DNA from: Actinokineospora iranica
Lineage (GTDB): Bacteria; Actinomycetota; Actinomycetes; Mycobacteriales; Pseudonocardiaceae
NCBI RefSeq assembly: GCF_900101685.1
Contig: NZ_FMZZ01000008.1
Coordinates: 62,001 to 126,000, forward strand
Direction of reading: 5' to 3'
Length of the DNA: 64,000 nucleotides
Shown: piece by piece, positions 52,149 through 62,322 of the stretch
How positions within the stretch are numbered: the first letter of the stretch is position 1
How the letters are laid out: each line of letters opens with the position of its first letter
Translations under genes and position numbers: made by a program
The notes under the pieces: model-generated
What the model was told of the DNA's origin: nothing
What the model saw: only the letters and a program-made list of their open reading frames with translations
Database searches by the model: none

Positions 52149-52198
52149 GACACTCTCACTGGAAAACCGGGCGGGCAACAGATCCGCCCGAAAACGGC

Positions 52199-52230
52199 GA
52201 AGGCCGCCCCCGGGAACGGGAGCGGCCTTC
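52199..52230 (-). terminator. Terminator of the sdh operon
   Basis: GAAGGCCGC and GCGGCCTTC form a 9-bp stem around a G/C-rich 14-nt loop, 17 bp after the sdhB stop on the minus strand. Confidence 0.75.
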
Positions 52231-52246
52231 GGGTGAAGCGTTGCGG

Positions 52247-53034
52247 TCAGCGGCGGAAGAGCAGGGCGCGCTTGACTTCCTGGATGGCCTTGGTGACCTG
52301 GATGCCGCGGGGGCAGGCGTCGGTGCAGTTGAAGGTGGTTCGGCAGCGCCACACGCCTTCGGCGTCGTTGAGGATGTCCAGGCGTTCCTGGGCGCCCTCG
52401 TCGCGGGAGTCGAAGATGAAGCGGTGGGCGTTGACGATCGCCGCTGGGCCGAAGTAGCTGCCCTCATTCCAGAACACCGGGCACGAGGTGGTGCAGCAGG
52501 CGCAGAGGATGCACTTCGTCGTGTCGTCGAAGCGTTCGCGGTCGGCGGCGGACTGGATGCGTTCGCGGGTGGGCTCGTTGCCGTAGGTGATGAGGAACGG
52601 CTTGACCGCGCGGAAGGCCTCCATGAACGGTTCCATGTCGACCAGCAGGTCCTTGTTCACCGGGAGGCCCTTGATGGGGGCCACGGTGATCGTGGTGGGC
52701 TTGTCGCCCTTGGCGAGCAGGTCCTTCACCAGAACCTTGCACGCCAACCGGTTGACGCCGTTGATCTGCATGGCGTCGGAGCCGCAGATGCCGTGCGCGC
52801 AGGAGCGGCGGAAGGTCAGGGTGCCGTCGATGTACCACTTGACGTAGTGCAGCAGGTTCAGCACCCGGTCGGTGGGCAGCGCGGGCACGCCGAAGGACTC
52901 CCAGCGCGGCTCCGAGTCGGTCTCGGGGTTGAAGCGCAGGATCTTCACCGTGACGGTGACCGCGCCCTCGGGCACGGGCGGCTGGTCGCCTCGGGCTCCC
53001 GAGGCCGGGTTCTCAGTGGTCGCAGCGGTCGTCA

Positions 53035-53035
<1 letters not shown>
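52247..53035 (-). CDS. sdhB: Succinate dehydrogenase iron-sulfur subunit
   Basis: The 262-residue protein carries three iron-sulfur clusters: [2Fe-2S] by RSCAHGICGSDAMQING, then CILCACCTTSCPVFW and CRTTFNCTDACPRGI for the [4Fe-4S] and [3Fe-4S] centres. It passes electrons from SdhA to the membrane subunits in the TCA cycle and respiratory chain. It starts immediately at the SdhA stop (shared base at 53035). Housekeeping; sequence looks complete. Confidence 0.97.
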
Positions 53036-54798
<1,763 letters not shown>

Positions 54799-54829
54799 GG
54801 TCAAACCGCTTCTTCCGGTGGTGGGAGGC

Positions 54830-55240
54830 TCAGTTCGCGGGGATGTCCGGGTCGAAGGTGAAGATGACGTAGGAGCCAAGGGCCAGGATCAGCACCATGG
54901 ACACGTACAGCATCATCTTCAGCCAGAACCGGGTGCTGTCCTTGCGCGCGTAGTCGTTGATGACCGTGCGCAGGCCGTTGCCGCCGTGGATCTCGGCGAG
55001 CCAGAGCATCGACAGGTCCCAGAACTGCCAGAACGGGCTGGACCAGCGTCCGGCCACGAACGCGAAGTTGATCCGGTGCACGCCGCCGTCGAGGATGTTC
55101 ATGATGAACAGGTGGCCGAGCACCAGCACGATCAGCGCCAGGCCGGAGATCCGCATGAACAGCCAGCTGGCGAGTTCGAAGTTGCTGCGCCGGGCGGCTG
55201 GGCGCCGGGGCGAGCGGGGCTTGTCCAGGGCGAGTGTCAT
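54830..55240 (-). CDS. sdhD: Succinate dehydrogenase membrane anchor subunit D
   Basis: The 136-residue protein has three transmembrane helices (about 30-50, 70-92 and 108-130); [14 protein letters not shown] contains the likely heme-ligand His. It starts at ATG 55240, 2 bp after the sdhC stop. Together with SdhC it binds quinone and heme b. Confidence 0.9.
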   Translation of the reverse strand: MTLALDKPRSPRRPAARRSNFELASWLFMRISGLALIVLVLGHLFIMNILDGGVHRINFAFVAGRWSSPFWQFWDLSMLWLAEIHGGNGLRTVINDYARKDSTRFWLKMMLYVSMVLILALGSYVIFTFDPDIPAN

Positions 55241-55242
55241 GG

Positions 55243-55674
55243 TCAGTGCCCCCCGAACATCTCGGTCACCGTGCGGACCATCATGAAGTAGGCGCCGGGG
55301 ACCATCACCAGCACCCAGACGCCGATGATCGCCCAGAGCATCTGCTTCTGGTAGCGCGGTCCCTTTTCCCAGAAGTCGACCAGCATGACCCGCAGGCCGT
55401 TGAGCGCGTGGTAGAGCACCGCGCCAACGAGGCCGACCTCGATGAGGTTGACCAGTGGGGTCTTGTAGGTCTCGATGATCTCGTCGTACGCGCTGGGCGA
55501 GACCCGCACGAGGGCGGTGTCGAGCACGTGCGCGAACAAGAAGAAGAAGGTGAGCACGCCGGTGATGCGGTGCGCCACCCATGACCACATTCCGGGGTCT
55601 CCCCGGTAGAGCGTCCCGTTGCGCCGGGACCCGCGCGCCGCCACCTCCACGGTAGCGCTGGCCGAGTCGGACAT
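55243..55674 (-). CDS. sdhC: Succinate dehydrogenase cytochrome b subunit
   Basis: The 143-residue protein starts at ATG 55674; an ATG ten codons earlier is an alternative start. Three transmembrane helices with WSWVAHRITGVLTFFFLFAH and AVLYHALNGLR, where the His residues are heme ligands and HRxTG is the family signature. It is first in the sdhCDAB operon. The 483-bp divergent spacer to the next operon should contain its promoter. Confidence 0.92.
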   Translation of the reverse strand: MSDSASATVEVAARGSRRNGTLYRGDPGMWSWVAHRITGVLTFFFLFAHVLDTALVRVSPSAYDEIIETYKTPLVNLIEVGLVGAVLYHALNGLRVMLVDFWEKGPRYQKQMLWAIIGVWVLVMVPGAYFMMVRTVTEMFGGH

Positions 55675-56157
55675 CGGTAGCCGGCCTCCAACGTCGCTGA
55701 TGGACTTCATGCCCGCGCGGAATGCACACGAAACGGGCCTTGACCCATCGGATGCTAGACCCGCAGAGCGGAGCACACCCAACCTGTCGATGCCCTCTGT
55801 GACGGACAAGACACACTCACCGCGCTCGACCAGGCCGTGTGAGCATTCGCCGACCCCGTCTTGCCTAGTCGGATGTGACACAGAGTGGTCACGGTGAGGT
55901 CACCAATTGGAATGACCACAATCTACTCATCAGTAGGTAATTGGCCTTGATCCGCTATTCACCACCCCTATTCGTCCATTCACGACCCCTATTCGCCGTC
56001 CACCCGGGACGGCCGCCCCGGTCACCCGGGTGGTGTCAATCAACAATTGGGTCACGCAACGGCGTGTGCCAAGAACCTGGCCCCGACCAGGGGTACGGTC
56101 CTGCGGAACATCCGTGTTCGGTCACGTCGAACACGGGGATCGGGAAGGGAGAAAGCC
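55675..56157. other. Divergent promoter region between sdhC and the nucleoside uptake operon
   Basis: No convincing gene. It contains an 18-bp direct repeat pair at 55957-55995 and GGTGAGGTCACC (about 55892), an imperfect palindrome. Otherwise nothing recognised. Confidence 0.6.
55957..55995. repeat. Two 18-bp direct repeats 21 bp apart
   Basis: ATTCACCACCCCTATTCG at 55957 and ATTCACGACCCCTATTCG at 55978 differ by one base. The two-turn spacing and position in the sdhC/BMP spacer suggest a regulator binding site. Confidence 0.6.
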
Positions 56158-57207
56158 TTGCGCCGAATGCGAGGGGTTCGTCTCACCGCCGGGCTGGTCG
56201 CGCTGGGCCTCGGCCTGGCCGCGTGCGGGTCCGACACCGCGGCCCCGGGGGGCGGTCCGGGCACCCCGGCCGCCTCGTCCATCAAGCTCGGCCTCGCCTA
56301 CGACATCGGCGGCCGCGGCGACCAGTCCTTCAACGACTCCGCGGCCCGCGGCCTGGACAAGGCCGAGGCCGAGTTCGGCATCGACATCAAGGAGCTCGAA
56401 GCCGCCGCGGGCGAGACGGACGCGCAGAAGGAAGACCGGCTCCGCCAGCTCGCCGAGGGCGGCTACAACACGATCATCGCGGTCGGGTTCGCCTACGCCC
56501 CGGCGCTGAAGAAGGCGGCCGCGGACTACCCGGACGTCAAGTTCGCGCTCATCGACAGCGAGGACGCCCAGGGCCCCAACATCGCCAACCTGGTCTTCGC
56601 CGAGCAGGAGGGCTCCTTCCTCGTCGGCGTCGCCGCCGCCCTCAAGAGCCAGACCGGCAACGTGGGCTTCGTCGGCGGCGTCAACACCCCGCTCATCCAG
56701 AAGTTCGAGGTCGGCTACACCGCGGGCGTCAAGGCGGTCAAGCCGGACGCGACCGTCCAGGTCAAGTACCTGACCCAGCCGCCGGACTTCACCGGCTTCA
56801 ACGACCCGGCCAAGGGCGAGACCGCGGCCAAGGGCATGTTCGACGCGGGCGCGGACGTCGTCTACGCCGCGGCGGGCGGCTCGGGCAACGGCGTGTTCAA
56901 GGCGGCCAAGGCGAACGGCAGGCTGGGCATCGGCGTCGACTCCGACCAGTACAACCTGCCCGCCCTCGCCGACGTCCGCGACGTCATCATCACCTCCATG
57001 GTCAAGGAGGTCGACGTGGCCGTCTACGACTTCGTGACCTCGGTGAAGAACGACAAGTTCACCGCTGGCTCCCATGTCTACGACCTCAAGGCCGGTGGCA
57101 TCGGCTACGCCACCAGCGGTGGCAAGATCGACGACATCCAGGGCAAGATCGACGAGTACAAAGCCAAGATCGTGGCGGGCGAGATCAAGGTCCCGGCGCA
57201 GAAGTAG
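56158..57207 (+). CDS. BMP-family substrate-binding lipoprotein (nucleoside uptake)
   Basis: This 349-residue protein most likely starts at TTG 56158 because GGGAG lies 7-11 nt upstream; an ATG three codons on is possible. The signal peptide ends in LGLAACGS, with Cys as lipid anchor. The mature part is a Bmp/PnrA-type periplasmic binding fold: LGLAYDIGGRGDQSFND, EGGYNTIIAVGFAYAPAL, GFVGGVNTPLIQKFEVGY. Such proteins bind purine or pyrimidine nucleosides and feed the ABC transporter encoded just downstream. Deaminase and phosphorylase genes at the end of the operon fit this. Confidence 0.93.
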   Translation: MRRMRGVRLTAGLVALGLGLAACGSDTAAPGGGPGTPAASSIKLGLAYDIGGRGDQSFNDSAARGLDKAEAEFGIDIKELEAAAGETDAQKEDRLRQLAEGGYNTIIAVGFAYAPALKKAAADYPDVKFALIDSEDAQGPNIANLVFAEQEGSFLVGVAAALKSQTGNVGFVGGVNTPLIQKFEVGYTAGVKAVKPDATVQVKYLTQPPDFTGFNDPAKGETAAKGMFDAGADVVYAAAGGSGNGVFKAAKANGRLGIGVDSDQYNLPALADVRDVIITSMVKEVDVAVYDFVTSVKNDKFTAGSHVYDLKAGGIGYATSGGKIDDIQGKIDEYKAKIVAGEIKVPAQK

Positions 57208-57309
57208 GCCTGCTCGGACGGGCCGACGCGCGGGCCCGGCGACCGCGACCAGCGGACGCCGGGCCCGTTCCGCTTCCGCACCCACCCCTCCAGCGACAAG
57301 GATTGGGCC

Positions 57310-58854
57310 GTGTCCACCGAGTCAGCAGCGGGCGGCGATCCCGCCCCGGCCGTCGAGTTGTCCGGGATCACCAAGCGCTTCCCGGGCGTCGTGGCCAACT
57401 CCGATGTCGACATCACTGTCCGCGCGGGCACCGTGCACGCCCTGGTCGGGGAGAACGGCGCGGGCAAGTCGACCCTGATGAAGATCCTCTACGGGATGCA
57501 GCGGCCCGACGATGGCACGATCGCGGTGGCGGGCGAGCCGGTGTCGTTCGCCTCGCCCGCGGACGCGATCCGGGCGGGCATCGGCATGGTCCACCAGCAC
57601 TTCATGCTCGCCGACAACCTCACCGTGCTGGAGAACGTCGTCCTCGGCAGCGAGCCGCGCGCCGGGGTCCGGCTGGACTTCGCCGCCGCCCGCGCCCGCG
57701 TCCGGGAGATCTCCGACGCCTACGGCCTCGGCGTCGAGCCCGACCGCCTGGTCGACGACCTCGGCGTCGGCGAGCGGCAGCGGGTCGAGATCCTCAAGGT
57801 GCTCTACCGGGGCGCCCGCACGCTCATCCTGGACGAGCCGACGGCCGTGCTGGTGCCGCAGGAGGTGGACGAGCTGTTCGGCAACCTGCGCGACCTCAAG
57901 GCCGAGGGCCTGACGATCCTGTTCATCTCGCACAAGCTGGACGAGGTGCTGGCCGTCGCCGACGACATCACCGTCATGCGGCGCGGGACCACGGTGGCCA
58001 GCGTGTCGCCGCGCGAGGTCACCGCCCGCAAGCTCGCCGAGCTGATGGTCGGCAGCGCGCTGCCGGTGCCGGAGCTGCGCGAGTCGACGGTGACCGACCG
58101 GCCGGTGCTGGCCGCGAGCGGGCTGACCGTGACCTCGGCGGATGGCCGCAAGGTGCTGGACGACGTGTCGTTCACCATCCACGCGGGCGAGGTCCTGGGC
58201 ATCGCGGGCGTGGAGGGCAACGGCCAGGCCGAGCTGGTCGAGGCGCTGATGGGCATCCGCGTCCCCAGCGCCGGGTCGGTCCACCTGGCTGGCGCGGACA
58301 TCACCCGGCTCTCCACCAAGCGCCGCCGGGAGGCGGGCATGGGCTACATCCCCGAGGACCGGCACCGCCAGGGCGTGCTGCTGGAGGCGTCGCTGTGGGA
58401 GAACCGGGTGCTCGGCCACCAGACCCGCAAGCCCAACGCGCGCGGCCCGCTGCTCGACCGGCGCGGCGCGAAGGCCGACACCCAGCGCATCGTGGAGCAG
58501 TACGACGTCCGCACGCCCGGCATCGACGTGCACGCCGCGGCGCTGTCCGGCGGCAACCAGCAGAAGCTGATCGTGGGCAGGGAAATGAGCGGGAACCCGG
58601 TCGTGCTGATCGCCGCGCACCCCACCCGCGGCGTCGACGTCGGCGCGCAGGCCGCGATCTGGGAGCACATCCGCCGCGCCCGCGCCGAGCGGCTGGCGGT
58701 GCTGCTGATCTCGGCCGACCTGGACGAGCTGATCGGCATGTCCGACACCCTGGCGGTGATCCTGCGCGGCAGGCTCGTCGCCGACCACGACCCGTCCACC
58801 GTGACCCCGGAGCAGCTCGGCTCCGCGATGACCGGAGCCGGGAGGGAAAGCTGA
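57310..58854 (+). CDS. ABC transporter ATP-binding protein with two ABC domains (nucleoside type)
   Basis: The 514-residue protein has two nucleotide-binding domains in tandem. Domain 1: Walker A GENGAGKST, Q-loop HQHFMLADNLTVLENV, Walker B LILDEPTAVL. Domain 2 has a degenerate Walker A (GVEGNGQAEL) but a good signature LSGGNQQKLIVGREM, the asymmetry known from ribose- and nucleoside-type importers (RbsA/YufO). It starts at GTG 57310. The stop overlaps the start of the permease gene. It powers uptake of the ligand delivered by the BMP lipoprotein. Confidence 0.94.
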   Translation: MSTESAAGGDPAPAVELSGITKRFPGVVANSDVDITVRAGTVHALVGENGAGKSTLMKILYGMQRPDDGTIAVAGEPVSFASPADAIRAGIGMVHQHFMLADNLTVLENVVLGSEPRAGVRLDFAAARARVREISDAYGLGVEPDRLVDDLGVGERQRVEILKVLYRGARTLILDEPTAVLVPQEVDELFGNLRDLKAEGLTILFISHKLDEVLAVADDITVMRRGTTVASVSPREVTARKLAELMVGSALPVPELRESTVTDRPVLAASGLTVTSADGRKVLDDVSFTIHAGEVLGIAGVEGNGQAELVEALMGIRVPSAGSVHLAGADITRLSTKRRREAGMGYIPEDRHRQGVLLEASLWENRVLGHQTRKPNARGPLLDRRGAKADTQRIVEQYDVRTPGIDVHAAALSGGNQQKLIVGREMSGNPVVLIAAHPTRGVDVGAQAAIWEHIRRARAERLAVLLISADLDELIGMSDTLAVILRGRLVADHDPSTVTPEQLGSAMTGAGRES

Positions 58855-59972
58855 TGGGCAGGTTCTCCGTCCGGTCCGTCCTCTTGGGACTCGTCGCGCC
58901 GGTCGGGGCGCTGGTCTTCGCGGCCCTGGTGTGCGCGCTCATCCTGGCGCTGACCGGGAACCCGCCACTGGACACAGTGGACGCCATGGCGACCGCGGCG
59001 CAGCGGCCGCGCACGCTGGTCAACTCGCTCAACAGCGCCACGCAGTACTACCTGGCCGCGGTCGCGGTCGCGATCGGCTTCAAGATGAAGCTGTTCAACA
59101 TCGGCGTGGACGGCCAGTACCGGCTCGCCGCGATGCTCTCGGCCGCGCTCGCGGGCGCGGCGTTCATGGACGGCGTCCCGCCGTTCCTGCGGGTCGCGAT
59201 GACGATCGTGGCGGCCATGCTGGTCGGCGCGGCCTGGTCCGGGCTGGCCGCGCTGCTCAAGGTCACCCGAGGCGTGTCCGAGGTGATCTCCACGATCATG
59301 CTCAACGCGATCGCCACGTACCTGGTGTCCTACCTGCTGAACCCGGCCCGGCTGGCGGAGAACGTGCCGGGCAGCAACAACATCGGCACCCGGCCGATCA
59401 CCGAGGGCGGGCAGGTCCCCGGCATCGACTACCCGGGGTCGACGTCGAAGATCTTCGGCCTGGTGTTCCTCGCGGTGCTCGTCGGCGTCGTCTACTGGTT
59501 CGTGCTTTCCCGCACCCGCTTCGGGTTCGAGCTCAAGGCGACCGGCCTGTCCGAGTCCGCCGCGGTGGCCAGCGGCGTGAGCGTGCAGAAGATGGTCGTC
59601 TGGTCGATGCTGCTGTCCGGGGCGGTCGCGGGCCTGGTCGGGATGCCGCAGCTGCTGGGCTCGTCGCACTCGTACTCGCTGGACTTCCCGCCGGGCCTGG
59701 GTTTCATCGGCATCGCGGTGGCCCTGCTCGGCCGCAACCACCCGGTCGGCATGGCCGTGGCCGCGCTGCTGTGGGGTTTCCTGGACAACGCGGCCAACGC
59801 GCTGGACGTCTCCGGCGTGCCGAGGGAGATCGTGCTGATCATGCAGGGCGTGATCGTGCTGTCGGTCGTCGTCGCCTACGAACTCGTGCGCCGCTACCGC
59901 GTCCGCGCCGAGCAACGCGACGTCGGGCGCGCGCTGGGGCGGACCAAGACGCTGGAAGAGGTGTCGGCCTGA
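58854..59972 (+). CDS. ABC transporter permease 1 (nucleoside type)
   Basis: This 372-residue membrane protein with about nine helices belongs to the BPD_transp_2 family (RbsC/YufP-like). Signature region: FNIGVDGQYRLAAMLSAALA and the EAA-like loop ELKATGLSESAAVASGVS. It starts at ATG 58854 overlapping the ATPase stop. It pairs with the second permease at 60046 to form the heterodimeric channel. Its stop overlaps a tiny 25-codon frame that leads into permease 2. Confidence 0.93.
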   Translation: MGRFSVRSVLLGLVAPVGALVFAALVCALILALTGNPPLDTVDAMATAAQRPRTLVNSLNSATQYYLAAVAVAIGFKMKLFNIGVDGQYRLAAMLSAALAGAAFMDGVPPFLRVAMTIVAAMLVGAAWSGLAALLKVTRGVSEVISTIMLNAIATYLVSYLLNPARLAENVPGSNNIGTRPITEGGQVPGIDYPGSTSKIFGLVFLAVLVGVVYWFVLSRTRFGFELKATGLSESAAVASGVSVQKMVVWSMLLSGAVAGLVGMPQLLGSSHSYSLDFPPGLGFIGIAVALLGRNHPVGMAVAALLWGFLDNAANALDVSGVPREIVLIMQGVIVLSVVVAYELVRRYRVRAEQRDVGRALGRTKTLEEVSA

Positions 59973-60049
59973 TGAGGGAGCTTGCGAGCGAGTCATCGAC
60001 GCGGTGGCTGGGCACGCGGGGCCGCCGAGCTTGTGAGGTGGCCCGATGA
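59972..60049 (+). CDS. 25-codon overlapping ORF bridging the two permease genes
   Basis: ATG 59972 overlaps the stop of permease 1 (TGATG) and the TGA at 60047 overlaps the ATG of permease 2 (ATGA). The encoded peptide is Arg/Glu-rich (MRELASESSTRWLGTRGRR). The exact nesting suggests translational coupling between the permeases rather than a functional peptide. The nucleotide stretch GAGCTTGCGAGCGAGTCATC looks like a dispersed actinomycete repeat, from memory only. Confidence 0.4.
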   Translation: MRELASESSTRWLGTRGRRACEVAR

Positions 60050-61299
60050 GCGGTGGTGTGACACTGGAGCAGAAAGCGGTTTCCGCCAAGCGCGGGAAAC
60101 GGCTGTCCCCCATGGTGTACCTGCTCATCGCGGTCGGCGCGCTGGCGGTGCTGTCGCTGGTCCGGGTGCTCAGCGGGGCAACCGACCTGACCTCGTCCGG
60201 CACCGTGCAGGCCGCCCTCATCGCCGCGGTGCCGATCGCGATGGCCGCGCTGGCAGGCCTGTGGGCCGAACGCGCGGGCGTGATCAACATCGGCCTTGAG
60301 GGCATGATGGTGCTCGGCACGTTCGGCGCCGGATACGCGGGCTACCAGTGGGGTCCGTGGGCGGGGGTGGCGTTCGGCCTGGTCCTCGGCGTGGTCGGCG
60401 GCCTGCTGCACGCGGTCGCCACGGTCACCTTCGGCGTCGACCACATCATCTCCGGTGTCGCGATCAACCTGCTGGCCCCCGGTGCGGCGCTGTTCCTGTC
60501 GAAGCTGTACTTCGCCGACGCCCCCGGCGGCGGCCAGAAGCAGTCGCCGCGCATCGCCGACGCCGAGAAGATCACCATCCCCGGCGCGTCGGACCTGCTG
60601 GGCACGGTCGAGGCGAAGCGCTGGTTCTTCGTCTCCGACCTCGCGGGGGTCCTGCGCGGGCTCACCACCGAGGTCTCGCTGCTGACGGTCCTGGCGGTGG
60701 CGCTGCTGGTGCTCACCGCGTGGGTGCTGTGGCGCACCCCGTTCGGCCTGCGCCTGCGCTCCTGCGGCGAGGCCCCGACCGCTGCGGAGTCGCTGGGTGT
60801 CAACGTCTACCGGTACAAGTACCTCGCGGTCGTCGCGTCCGGGGCGTTCGCGGGCCTGGGCGGCGCGTTCCTCGCGGTGAGCTCCGGCCAGTTCCGCGAC
60901 GGCCAGACCGGCGGCCGGGGCTTCATCGGCCTGGCCGCGATGATCTTCGGCAACTGGCGGCCCGGCGGCCTGGCCACCGGAGCCACCCTGTTCGGCTACA
61001 CCGACGCCATGGCGCTGCGCGGTTCCGGCGCGGTGCACGCGCTGCTGTTGCTGCTGGGCATCGCCCTGCTCGTCGTCGCGGTCATCCAGTACCGCGCGGG
61101 CCACCACGTCCTGTCCGGCGTCGCCGCCGCCATCGGCGTCCTGTTCGCCTGGTGGTACTTCACCAGCGACGAGGTGCCGCCGGAACTGGTCGGCGCGGCC
61201 CCGTACGTGGTGACCCTGCTGGTCCTCGGCCTTGCCTCCCAACGATTGCGGGTCCCCAGGGCCATCGGCGTGCCCTACCAACGGGGCCAGGGCGTATGA
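60046..61299 (+). CDS. ABC transporter permease 2 (nucleoside type)
   Basis: This 417-residue BPD_transp_2 family membrane protein (YufQ-like) contains GLWAERAGVINIGLEGMMVL, the hallmark of this subunit, and the coupling loop LRSCGEAPTAAESLGVNVYR. The C-terminus has three extra hydrophobic helices after residue 330. It completes the importer with permease 1 and the double ABC ATPase. The ATGA at 61296 couples it to cytidine deaminase. Confidence 0.93.
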   Translation: MSGGVTLEQKAVSAKRGKRLSPMVYLLIAVGALAVLSLVRVLSGATDLTSSGTVQAALIAAVPIAMAALAGLWAERAGVINIGLEGMMVLGTFGAGYAGYQWGPWAGVAFGLVLGVVGGLLHAVATVTFGVDHIISGVAINLLAPGAALFLSKLYFADAPGGGQKQSPRIADAEKITIPGASDLLGTVEAKRWFFVSDLAGVLRGLTTEVSLLTVLAVALLVLTAWVLWRTPFGLRLRSCGEAPTAAESLGVNVYRYKYLAVVASGAFAGLGGAFLAVSSGQFRDGQTGGRGFIGLAAMIFGNWRPGGLATGATLFGYTDAMALRGSGAVHALLLLLGIALLVVAVIQYRAGHHVLSGVAAAIGVLFAWWYFTSDEVPPELVGAAPYVVTLLVLGLASQRLRVPRAIGVPYQRGQGV

Positions 61300-61682
61300 C
61301 GATCGACTGGCCCGCCCTCCGCGCGGCGGCGGTGACCGCCGCCGCCTCGGCCTACTGCCCCTACTCCGGTCTGCGCGTCGGCGCGGCAGGCATCGTCGCC
61401 GACGGCAGGCTGGTAGCAGGCTGCAACGTCGAAAACGCCTCCTACGGCCTCGCCCTGTGCGCCGAATGCACCCTGGCGGGCCAACTCCACCTGACCGGCG
61501 GCGGCAGACTGATCGCCCTGGCCTGCCGCAGCGGCACCGGCGACCTGCTCATGCCCTGCGGCCGCTGCCGCCAGATCATCTACGAACTCGGCGGCCCGGA
61601 CTGCCTGGTCGACACCCCCACCGGCCCCGCCCCCATGCGCACCATCCTGCCCGACGCCTTCGGCCCAGCCCACCTGCCGTGA
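61296..61682 (+). CDS. cdd: Cytidine deaminase
   Basis: This 128-residue homotetrameric-type deaminase contains the zinc ligands and catalytic Glu in LCAECTLAGQ and PCGRCRQII, and the substrate-binding NVENASYGL. It converts (deoxy)cytidine to (deoxy)uridine. It is translationally coupled to the importer permease, so imported pyrimidine nucleosides are the obvious substrates. Confidence 0.95.
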   Translation: MTIDWPALRAAAVTAAASAYCPYSGLRVGAAGIVADGRLVAGCNVENASYGLALCAECTLAGQLHLTGGGRLIALACRSGTGDLLMPCGRCRQIIYELGGPDCLVDTPTGPAPMRTILPDAFGPAHLP

Positions 61683-61709
61683 GGCGACGTCCTTACGTAC
61701 TTCAGTGAG

Positions 61710-62213
61710 TCAGGCGCGGGTGCGGTCGCGGAAGACGGTGTAGCCGGTGCTCAGGTCGGCGGCTGCGGTGTCGAGGGCGTCGATGAGGTCGGCGCGGGTG
61801 ACGGGGGTGTCCAGGAGGGGGCCCGCGCCGTCGCGGCGGGCGCAGAGCAGGCGGGGGCCGGGGATCAGGAAGCCGAGCAGGTGGTCGGTGCTGACCCCCC
61901 AGTCGAGGAACCGGCACGCGCCGGACAGGCGGCAGTGCTCGGCGGAGGTGATCGCCGGGTCGCCCGCCATGAGCAGGTCGAACGCCTCGACCGGGGAGCG
62001 GCCCGCGAACAGCGGGTCGACGTCGGGGAACGCGCGCAGGCGCGCGGCGTCGGCGCGCAGGACGTCGGCGAGGTGCGGCACGTAGACCAGGGTGTCGAGC
62101 CCGGTCACCACCTGCCCGGCGACGTGCACGCGGACCGTGCGCAACCCGCTGTCCACCTCGTCCACCGGCCCGAGTTCAAGCGCGAACGACGACGGCGCGC
62201 CGATGAGCCGCAT
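61710..62213 (-). CDS. Conserved-looking hypothetical protein
   Basis: This 167-residue protein starts at ATG 62213 after GGGGAGGACCT. It begins MRLIGAPSSFALELGPVDEV and contains a pair of Cys in EHCRLSGACRFLDWG. No signal peptide, membrane helix or known domain is recognised. It is oriented against the salvage operon, between cytidine deaminase and thymidine phosphorylase. Codon composition is normal for the window, so it is probably real. Confidence 0.65.
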   Translation of the reverse strand: MRLIGAPSSFALELGPVDEVDSGLRTVRVHVAGQVVTGLDTLVYVPHLADVLRADAARLRAFPDVDPLFAGRSPVEAFDLLMAGDPAITSAEHCRLSGACRFLDWGVSTDHLLGFLIPGPRLLCARRDGAGPLLDTPVTRADLIDALDTAAADLSTGYTVFRDRTRA

Positions 62214-62322
62214 AGGTCCTCCCCGGATGGCTGAACCGAGCCTGCCACGGCCGCCGCGTCGATTCTGCTCGCTTCTGCGCACCCGGGCTACGGTGGCCGA
62301 GAACCGACGAGAAGGGACGCCG

